From DATLWR01 sp035576205 (GTDB taxonomy: Bacteria > Pseudomonadota > Zetaproteobacteria > Mariprofundales > Mariprofundaceae), in NCBI GenBank assembly GCA_035576205.1, contig DATLWR010000150.1, positions 1-14,598 on the forward strand: a stretch of DNA of 14,598 nt. The letters are read 5' to 3'. The position numbers and the translations under genes are program-made. A model generated the notes under the pieces. The model worked only from the letters and a program-made list of their open reading frames with translations. It was not told the origin of the DNA and made no database searches. Positions 1 to 5,627 of this stretch are shown here, piece by piece. How positions within the stretch are numbered: the first letter of the stretch is position 1; every line of letters begins with the position of its first letter.

Positions 1-1001
1 GGCCGCAGTTCGGCCGCCACAGCAGGGCGCGGCGGCTGATGCCACAGGACACCGGAGCCTCTCTCACCCTTTGCCGCTGTTTCGTTATCGCTACCGCGTC
101 CATTTTCCGAAGCGGCAATGGCTGCGGGCCGATTCTGCCCGGGCGCCTGCCGTCCCTTTGCCGGTCCGTCGTCCCGAGATGGCATTGCCGCCTTCGGCGA
201 CTCCTTGCCCATATCCGGCGCATCACTTCCAATCCGTGGAGAAACGACGGCAGCCTCCGGTCGATTATCGGCACGAGCACTTGTGCCGTGGATCTGAATC
301 TCCGGCAGCTTCTCGCCGTCGATGTCATCCCGACGTTCGCGATGAAGCTGCCCTGGCGCCGGAATTGCCGCATCTTCAGGGCTTGCGATGACGGTATTGC
401 GCCTGCTTCCGGTCGCTGCCGCCCGCTCCGGCTGGCCGGCTGCCACGACCAGACTGTTGTACGACGCCGGAGCGGCCGGCGATTCCTGCGTCATGTTTGT
501 CTGCTCGGGTGGGTTGACTGCCGTAACCGGCCGGCCGGCCGGCCACAGCGGTGTCTCCTCGGTTACAGGCAGGCTTTCGTCAACCATGCCCGCTGCACGC
601 GGCATCGAACCTGGCACGACGACCTGCTCATCGACCGGCTCCGTATCGGCTGTAATCCCTGCATACGCCGAGTCCGGCGATATCGTTTCAACATACGGCT
701 GGCCGGATGCCTCGACCGGTCTCTCCATGGCCGCGGGCATGTGCGCGCTGACATCCGCTTCCGTTTGCACAGGCCGCTGCGTAGCGGCAGGAAGATGCGC
801 GGCTGCCGGCAACGGACCTGCCTGCTCGGCCGACAACGGCGTTACCGGAACAGCATCATGAGCCTCCGGCAATGCGACCGGTTCAACATTGCGGCGACCG
901 GTTTCCAGCCCTCCCAGAGCAGCTGGCCTGGGCGCATCCCCCGATCCGGGAAGACGCGACGGGCCACGCGCATCCGCCACCATCCTGCCGAGGAAGCTCA
1001 T
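1..1001 (-). CDS. Pro/Ala-rich, probably disordered protein of the contractile injection operon (partial)
   Basis: An open frame without stops runs from an ATG at 1001 off the left edge: 333 complete codons, C-terminus missing. The ATG overlaps the stop of the gp26-like gene in an ATGA, indicating translational coupling. The protein begins MSFLGRMVADARG and is then dominated by Pro, Ala, Glu, Val, Thr and Ser, with recurring EPV/RPV/PVT-type phrases, no cysteine and very few aromatic residues. I see no signal peptide, membrane segment or enzymatic motif. From about residue 200 it becomes more charged (ERRDD, then RADNRPE), ending near the edge with Pro-rich sequence. I do not recognise the family. 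Position right after the baseplate chaperone suggests an accessory or linker structural protein of the particle; a conserved C-terminal domain could lie outside the window. The reading frame is secure; the function is not. Confidence 0.75.
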   Translation of the reverse strand, partial: MSFLGRMVADARGPSRLPGSGDAPRPAALGGLETGRRNVEPVALPEAHDAVPVTPLSAEQAGPLPAAAHLPAATQRPVQTEADVSAHMPAAMERPVEASGQPYVETISPDSAYAGITADTEPVDEQVVVPGSMPRAAGMVDESLPVTEETPLWPAGRPVTAVNPPEQTNMTQESPAAPASYNSLVVAAGQPERAAATGSRRNTVIASPEDAAIPAPGQLHRERRDDIDGEKLPEIQIHGTSARADNRPEAAVVSPRIGSDAPDMGKESPKAAMPSRDDGPAKGRQAPGQNRPAAIAASENGRGSDNETAAKGERGSGVLWHQPPRPAVAAELR

Positions 1002-1831
1002 GTCGCCCACTCCGTCCCGCTCGCTTGCCGGATAAGGTTCAGGTACTGGCGACGAAGCCTGGTCGGCAGATCGAGGATGTCCGATTCGCGCCAATGATAG
1101 TGCATGGCAATGGTATGGATCTCGTCGATCAGCGAGAGGCTGTCGCCATACGAGAAAGCATAATGATCCAGCTCCACCTGCTGTTCCCTGCCGCACTCCG
1201 GGCAATGCACCTGCAACCGGCTGCAAACCGCGGGCGAGGCTTCATCCAGCGCCGCATCTATCGCCTCGATATCCCCGTCCGACAGCTCGGCCATAAAATC
1301 CTCCGGCGTCGGATTGCCGTCGACCGACAGCAGGCAGCTCTGCAGCAAACGGCGGACGGCTTCTTCGCCCTCCCCACAGCTTTCAACGGCTGCCTGGTCC
1401 ATCCCGCTGGGCACCCGCACCTCGATCTCCCTGTCATGCAGCATGAGCCTGACGACAGGAAACTCCGGACCGGCCTCGACGACTGGCAATTCGTTGCGGC
1501 GAAAACTGACGTCGAACATAGAGTGGCAGCGCTCGCAAACGGCCTGCAACCAGACCAGCTCTCCGCCGAGCATCGCCGCCAGCCGCAACATCAGGAACTG
1601 GCGATCGGCGACGCACAGGGAGGCCACCGCCTCGGGATCGGCTCGCCGGCTCCCAATGCATTCCAGGCTGGCGCTCAGCAACTCGGTGACGTAGGCCGTC
1701 CGGCTCTTGCGCCGATCGACCTCGACGAGAAGCCGCTCCAACCTGCCGGTCAATGGCCGGAATCTGGCGCGCCGCTCAACGCCCTGGCCGGTCGGAAGCC
1801 CGCCCGGCAGCCAAACCTCCATGTCCAGCAT
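998..1831 (-). CDS. T4 gp26-like baseplate hub assembly chaperone
   Basis: A 277-residue soluble protein that I assign, from sequence impression and context, to the T4-type baseplate hub assembly chaperone family. Such genes occur in many eCIS loci, and T4 gp26 helps assemble the central baseplate hub. It opens MLDMEVWLPGGLP, followed by an Arg-rich stretch of the FRPLTGRLERLL type, then a helical region. It has two CxxC pairs, C99-ERC102 and C210-PEC213, separated by an acidic helical insertion, which could form a split zinc ribbon. The C-terminal part (YAFSYGDSLSLIDEIHTIAMHYHWRESDIL) resembles the conserved end of tail assembly chaperones. The start is chosen because GGAGAGGG precedes it and it lies 15 bp after the tube stop. 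It sits third in the operon after sheath and tube. Family assignment is fairly confident; zinc binding is inferred. Confidence 0.72.
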   Translation of the reverse strand: MLDMEVWLPGGLPTGQGVERRARFRPLTGRLERLLVEVDRRKSRTAYVTELLSASLECIGSRRADPEAVASLCVADRQFLMLRLAAMLGGELVWLQAVCERCHSMFDVSFRRNELPVVEAGPEFPVVRLMLHDREIEVRVPSGMDQAAVESCGEGEEAVRRLLQSCLLSVDGNPTPEDFMAELSDGDIEAIDAALDEASPAVCSRLQVHCPECGREQQVELDHYAFSYGDSLSLIDEIHTIAMHYHWRESDILDLPTRLRRQYLNLIRQASGTEWAT

Positions 1832-1846
1832 GGAATCCCTCTCCGG

Positions 1847-2356
1847 TTAGCTTTCGGTTGGTTCGAGGACCGAGGCGTCCCGTTCCCATCCCTCGTGCAC
1901 AAGCTTGATGGACTGGATGCCCACGGCATTGGTGGTGCCGGCATCGAAATCGGGCAGTGCCTGATATTCGGAGACCCATGCCCGATGCAGCTTGTAGCTG
2001 ATCGCCACCTGCCCCTGCAGGTTCATGACGTTGATGACGATGGTCTTGCGGAACCCTTTCAGGCTCATGGCGGCATCGCCCTCGATATTGTTCACCGCAT
2101 TCGCCCACTTCTCGAATACCGGATCGTGGGTAAGCCCCTGCTCCAGACTGACCTCGGCGTACTTCGTAGCGCCCGGCAATTTCCGTACATGCGTCGGATC
2201 GCCGGCGGTGCGCCAGTCGACCGCCTCGGTGGTCTTTTTCAGCGCGGTCATCTTCTTCAGGCCGGCGACCGGCTGCCCGTCGATCAGGACCTGGAACTTG
2301 AATGTCCGATACGGGTCGTAGCGTTCGGTATTGCCGGGAAACATTGGTACTGCCAT
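1847..2356 (-). CDS. Contractile tail tube protein (T4 gp19-like)
   Basis: A 169-residue protein matching the gp19/CIS tube family, whose hexamers stack into the inner tube that the contracting sheath drives out. Visible family features are the N-terminal DPYRTFKFQVLIDGQPVAGL strand, the KKTTEAVDWR segment, the LEQGLTHDPVFEKWANAV helix, the FRKTIVINVMN strand and the final KLVHEGWER strand. Length (about 150-170 residues) is typical. The start follows GGGAGGAAC and lies 12 bp after the sheath stop, so sheath and tube are co-transcribed and probably made in proportion. There is no sign of truncation. An R-type pyocin or phage tube would look similar at this level; the partner sheath and gp26-like gene point to the eCIS type. 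Confidence 0.92.
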   Translation of the reverse strand: MAVPMFPGNTERYDPYRTFKFQVLIDGQPVAGLKKMTALKKTTEAVDWRTAGDPTHVRKLPGATKYAEVSLEQGLTHDPVFEKWANAVNNIEGDAAMSLKGFRKTIVINVMNLQGQVAISYKLHRAWVSEYQALPDFDAGTTNAVGIQSIKLVHEGWERDASVLEPTES

Positions 2357-2368
2357 CTCGTTCCTCCC

Positions 2369-4726
2369 TTACTGCTGGTTCACTTTCTGCTGGATGCGGA
2401 CGATGACGAACTCGGCCGGCTTGAGCGGTGCGAAGCCGACGATGACGATCACCTGTCCCGCGTCGATATCGGCCTGCGTCATCGTGTCGCCGAGCCCGCA
2501 GCGCACGAAGTAGGCATCGGAAGCCTTCTCGCCCTGGAAGGCGCCGGCCTGGAACAGGCTGTTCATGAAGCCGCCGATATTGGCCCTGAGCGACGACCAG
2601 AGCGTATGCTTGTTGGGTTCGAACACGGCCCACTGGATACCCTGGTAGATGCTCTGCTCGATCATCATGGCGGTGCGCCGTACCGGCACGTAACGCCACT
2701 CCGGATCGGCCTGGGTGGCCAGCGTCCTTGTTCCCCAGATCACCGGACCGGCGCCCGGCATCTTGCGCAGGCAGTTCACGCCAAGGGGGTTGAGTTGATC
2801 CTGCTCGCCGTCTTCGACGATATATTGCAGACCGGCCACGCCCAGCAGCCCCGTCTCCAGACCTGCGGGCGCCTTCCAGACCCCGCGCCGACCGTCGGTT
2901 TTCGACCACATGCCGGCGGCAAATCCGGAAGGTGCGACATCGACGATTTTGTCGACCGTCGGATTCGTATCCGCGTTATACAGCGGATTCGCCACCTTCA
3001 CCCAGGGATAGTACAGCGCCGAATAGGTCGAGGACGGCAGACCGAGCGCATCGACGGTCGCCCCCTGATCGAGTTCGAGAGCCTTCGGGGGATCAACGAT
3101 GACCATCCGGTTGGCCATGGCTTCGCAATGCGCAAGCGTGGCACTGATAAACGGATTGCCGCTGCCATCCTTGGCCCATTGCTGGCCGGGCAGCACCATG
3201 ATGCTGACGTCGCGCACCTTGCGCAGCTTCTTGTCGAAAAAGTCCGTGAAGTCATTGGCCGTGGCGGGATTTTCCGCCCCCGCCGCCAATGCCGTGCCCT
3301 GATCGAGATAACCGAGGGCATGAAGGGGGATGACCTTTGCAGTCCCCTGATCGATCGAACGACCGAGAGTTGTCACAGGGTTCGAAGCTCCATCCAAGGC
3401 CAAAGTAGCCATCAGCGTGCCGTCACTGACCGACAGCCCGGAATTTCTCGGAGAACCGCTGCCTGAAGTGAGTTCGAAATGCCTTCCGGAGACCGTTGTT
3501 GCATAGACATATACGCACCTGAAATCCTTGTAGGAGGCGATGGAGGGTTTTAAAGCTCTTACGGCATTCTGGATAGCCAATGCCACCTTATTCCCGTCGG
3601 CCTGATTGTCGGCTCCATCCAGACCGAGATCGACAACCGTCAGCGAGATCTCCACATCGCCGTGATTGTCTATGTTCAACTTCAGGGTTTCGTTATCGTG
3701 TGAAAGGCTTGATTTGAAATAGGCATTCCCGGCAAATGGGCCATTTGTTGCCCCTGGGCCACCAGTCAGGACGGCAGGCTGCTTGGAATCGATCCGCAAC
3801 AGCTTGGCCAAATCGCCGTCACTGATGCTGATGGATGCCGACGAACCGTCTTCCTGGGAGACCAGCTCAAACTGGTCGTTATTGTTGAACTGACAGGAAA
3901 AATTTTGGTACGCATCCTCGGTTCCGAGCCCATGGACGGCTTTGGTTATCTCAAACGCCAGAGAACCAGCATCGCTAGCAAAGTTTGAACTTAATGGAGT
4001 CGTAAAAGAGGCTGGCAAGGTAATCTGCTTTGTGCCGAGCCCATTGATGTTTAGCCCCAAGGTTTTCGGACAATTATCAAAGTAATGATCATCGCTTGTA
4101 TCCAGTTTTCCACCGGTCAGTGTGGCATCCTGATATTGATTGGCGGCGATGTTTTCGGGATCTGCAGCATCTTCCAGCGACAGGCTGACCAGCGTGGAAT
4201 TTCCGTTGACCTGCTTCAGCGCATAGTTCGCATCGGCGGCCCGCATGCTCAGCCCCGTATATTTCTCGTCGGCGACGAACTTGCCTTTATTATCCCAATG
4301 CCCCACTTCGAGATCGAAGGTCAGCGAATCCTGATCGGGCTTGTTGATCCTGTAATAGATGGTGTTTCCCCATTCGCCCTCGCTCGTGGCCGATATCTTG
4401 AGGACCGGATTACTACTGGTGTCCTGGCCGATTGCCGTGTCGCTGGCTGCGACCGATCCATCGCCGACCATGCGGCAGACATATGCCGCCTTGCCGCCGT
4501 TCAGATAAAACGCCTGCACGGCAAAACCCATGGCATCCCCTTCCGAAACAATGCCGCCGAAACTGTTGGTATAATCATCGAAACTCTGAATGAGGGTGGC
4601 TTCGCCAACGGGTCCTTTCGTCGCCTGGCCCACAAAGGCTGCGACCGATGTGCTTGCTCCCTCGATCGGTTTCGAACCGCTCGGAATCTCCTCGACATAG
4701 ACACCTGGATGCAGATAGCTCGGCAT
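2369..4726 (-). CDS. Contractile tail sheath protein with large repeat insertion
   Basis: A 785-residue sheath subunit. The N-terminus YLHPGVYVEEIPSGSKPIEG plus TSVAAFVGQATKGP is the classic signature of eCIS/phage sheaths. The C-terminal domain (from about residue 500, with the end signature DAYFVRCGLGDTMTQADIDAG and FAPLKPAEFVIVRIQQ) provides the donor strands that link subunits in a contracting sheath. eCIS sheaths are often 350-550 residues; the excess here is an insertion at about residues 200-455, between LEDAADPE and IDQGTAKVIPLHALGYLD, made of two diverged repeats. Such insertions in other sheaths face outward and decorate the particle. The start has a strong AAAAGGAGGAG site 5-7 bp upstream and the family-typical MPSYLHPG. 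It is the promoter-proximal gene of the operon. No frameshift was seen. Function is confident; the role of the insertion is inferred. Confidence 0.95.
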   Translation of the reverse strand: MPSYLHPGVYVEEIPSGSKPIEGASTSVAAFVGQATKGPVGEATLIQSFDDYTNSFGGIVSEGDAMGFAVQAFYLNGGKAAYVCRMVGDGSVAASDTAIGQDTSSNPVLKISATSEGEWGNTIYYRINKPDQDSLTFDLEVGHWDNKGKFVADEKYTGLSMRAADANYALKQVNGNSTLVSLSLEDAADPENIAANQYQDATLTGGKLDTSDDHYFDNCPKTLGLNINGLGTKQITLPASFTTPLSSNFASDAGSLAFEITKAVHGLGTEDAYQNFSCQFNNNDQFELVSQEDGSSASISISDGDLAKLLRIDSKQPAVLTGGPGATNGPFAGNAYFKSSLSHDNETLKLNIDNHGDVEISLTVVDLGLDGADNQADGNKVALAIQNAVRALKPSIASYKDFRCVYVYATTVSGRHFELTSGSGSPRNSGLSVSDGTLMATLALDGASNPVTTLGRSIDQGTAKVIPLHALGYLDQGTALAAGAENPATANDFTDFFDKKLRKVRDVSIMVLPGQQWAKDGSGNPFISATLAHCEAMANRMVIVDPPKALELDQGATVDALGLPSSTYSALYYPWVKVANPLYNADTNPTVDKIVDVAPSGFAAGMWSKTDGRRGVWKAPAGLETGLLGVAGLQYIVEDGEQDQLNPLGVNCLRKMPGAGPVIWGTRTLATQADPEWRYVPVRRTAMMIEQSIYQGIQWAVFEPNKHTLWSSLRANIGGFMNSLFQAGAFQGEKASDAYFVRCGLGDTMTQADIDAGQVIVIVGFAPLKPAEFVIVRIQQKVNQQ
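3365..4087 (-). repeat. Two diverged tandem repeats inside the sheath gene
   Basis: Sheath residues 214-323 and 336-454 align by eye. Both start with YF, followed by a LxLNI strand, a short IxL strand, an acidic loop, an AIxNAV/EITKAV helix, Y-x2-F-x-C (AYQNFSC and SYKDFRC), then FEL, a serine/glycine-rich turn, a (I/L)SxSDG turn and a LAKLLRID/MATLALD strand. Identity is low but the order of elements is the same, implying an ancient duplication of a mainly beta domain of about 110-120 residues. The DNA is less GC-rich than its surroundings. Confidence 0.65.
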
Positions 4727-4797
4727 GGACTCCTCCTTTTGATTAGCCGCGGCGTGGCGATAAATCAGCGCATGGATTTCCTACCGGCCGGCGAGTT

Positions 4798-4812
4798 CGA
4801 TGCCTTGCATCG
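4798..4812. promoter_or_regulatory. Short dyad CGATGC-CTT-GCATCG upstream of sheath gene
   Basis: A perfect 6-bp inverted repeat with a 3-nt centre lies 72 bp upstream of the sheath start. It lies downstream of the AT-rich -10-like stretch, so it could be an operator near the transcription start or a small hairpin in the leader. It may also be chance. No protein can be named from the sequence. Confidence 0.3.
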
Positions 4813-4836
4813 GTTCATCGCCGCCCCTCACCTGGA

Positions 4837-4847
4837 TTTATATATAT
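4837..4847 (-). promoter_or_regulatory. Candidate -10 element for the sheath operon
   Basis: On the minus strand this reads ATATATATAAA, containing TATATA and TATAAA, in otherwise GC-rich DNA. A start site would fall near 4830-4834, giving a leader of about 105 nt. No good -35 hexamer is visible; the CRP-type palindrome sits where a -35 would be, centred about 30-35 bp upstream of the predicted start. That spacing does not match the usual -41.5 of class II activation, so activation versus repression is open. Confidence 0.4.
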
Positions 4848-4856
4848 GGCCCCGGG

Positions 4857-4872
4857 TGTGACTGCCATCACA
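4857..4872. promoter_or_regulatory. CRP/FNR-family palindrome TGTGA-N6-TCACA
   Basis: The sequence TGTGACTGCCATCACA is a perfect match to the core consensus of CRP (Vfr-type) sites, with both pentamers intact. It lies between the divergent sheath and luxR-type genes, next to the only strongly AT-rich stretch there. Placement in a regulatory gap, and not inside a gene, supports function. A different family member with the same TGTGA half-site is possible. Confidence 0.6.
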
Positions 4873-4930
4873 TGAATATGGGATGCACGACGATGGCCAA
4901 ACCGGCGCAAAAAGTCCGCCCGATATTGGA

Positions 4931-4959
4931 TTGCGAAGCCCAACGCCGTGAACTATCTA
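4931..4959 (+). promoter_or_regulatory. Possible sigma-70 promoter for the luxR-type gene
   Basis: TTGCGA (4931-4936) and TATCTA (4954-4959) are separated by 17 bp, a reasonable but imperfect sigma-70 pair. The predicted start near 4966 would give a leader of about 175 nt. This rests on motif inspection only. Confidence 0.3.
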
Positions 4960-5139
4960 TATGGAGGTTCTTGAATGCCGGCTGGTCTTCTGGCCAGGTA
5001 GGCAGACTTGCTATAGGCCGACAGAATGACGACAAGGCCCCATCGTCCTGTCCGGATGTGCAAGCATGTCGGCGACAATGGGCTTCAGTTCGGGCAGCGA
5101 TGCCGCAACAGCCATGGATAAGGCTCAAGGGGGGAACAG

Positions 5140-5577
5140 GTGAGCCGTATCCTTGCGTGCAGTCAGCAATCCCTGTTGTTGCACAGGCAGATCGTGAGTA
5201 GACTGAAAAGGATCGAATCGTTTTCGCTCAGAAACAGTCATCTGCTCGCCAATCGCTTTTCGCACTTGATACTGATTTACGAAGAGATCAGCGATCTTGA
5301 GAAATTGCTCAAGCGGCGCATCGCCACCCTGCAACAAATCGGAACCTCTCCCGAAGCGCGGGAGGCGGGCACGACAACCGGCAACCTGACGCCCAAGGAG
5401 AGAAATCTCCTCAACCTGTTTGCAAAAGGATTCTCCTACCAGGAATCGGCCGACTACCTGGATTGCAAGCTCTCGACCGTCCAGACGCATGCCAAGAAGA
5501 TCTACAGGAAACTCGGCGTTCACTCGCGAGCCGAAGCCGTACACGAAGCCCTGCTGGTTGGGCTGCTGAAGCCGTAA
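5140..5577 (+). CDS. Short LuxR/GerE-type transcriptional regulator
   Basis: A 145-residue protein with a C-terminal LuxR-type helix-turn-helix at about residues 83-140: LTPKERNLLNLFAKGFSYQESA, then LSTVQTHAKKIYRKLGVHSRAEAV, which carries the recognition helix and the usual VxxHxxxIYxKLGV end. The first ~75 residues form an amphipathic, coiled-coil-like helical region (EEISDLEKLLKRRIATLQQ). It has neither a response-regulator receiver nor an autoinducer-binding domain, so it is a stand-alone DNA-binding regulator that probably dimerises through the helix. The start is GTG, chosen for the strong AAGGGGGGA just upstream; no ATG in frame is better placed. It is transcribed away from the injection operon across the shared control region, which suggests it regulates that operon and perhaps itself (inference). 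Confidence 0.85.
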   Translation: MSRILACSQQSLLLHRQIVSRLKRIESFSLRNSHLLANRFSHLILIYEEISDLEKLLKRRIATLQQIGTSPEAREAGTTTGNLTPKERNLLNLFAKGFSYQESADYLDCKLSTVQTHAKKIYRKLGVHSRAEAVHEALLVGLLKP

Positions 5578-5627
5578 TCACCAGTGGCAGGAAACCATGC
5601 TCTTTGCTGAACCCCTTTTGGCCGACC

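Larger units (their letters stand above)
4727..5139. promoter_or_regulatory. Divergent control region between sheath operon and luxR-type gene
   Basis: This 413-bp region separates the first gene of the injection operon from the divergent regulator gene and contains no convincing gene. It holds the sheath ribosome site, a 15-bp dyad (4798-4812), an AT-rich -10-like stretch (4837-4847), a CRP-type palindrome (4857-4872) and a possible sigma-70 promoter facing the regulator (4931-4959). The half nearest the regulator shows no other obvious structure. Weak reading frames cross it on both strands but lack ribosome sites at plausible starts. Confidence 0.6.

Noticed and set aside
872..3466. An 864-codon open frame on the plus strand antisense to chaperone, tube and sheath genes
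   Set aside because: It lies opposite three recognised genes, its translation is low-complexity and shows no known domain, and GC-rich codon bias commonly opens such antisense frames.
4868..5128. An 86-codon minus-strand frame in the control region
   Set aside because: It has no ribosome site and no recognisable domain, and it covers the likely promoter of the regulator.
4893..5201. A possible small protein starting MAKPAQKVRPIL upstream of the luxR-type gene
   Set aside because: No ribosome site precedes the ATG, it overlaps the regulator by 62 bp in another frame, and the sequence resembles nothing known.
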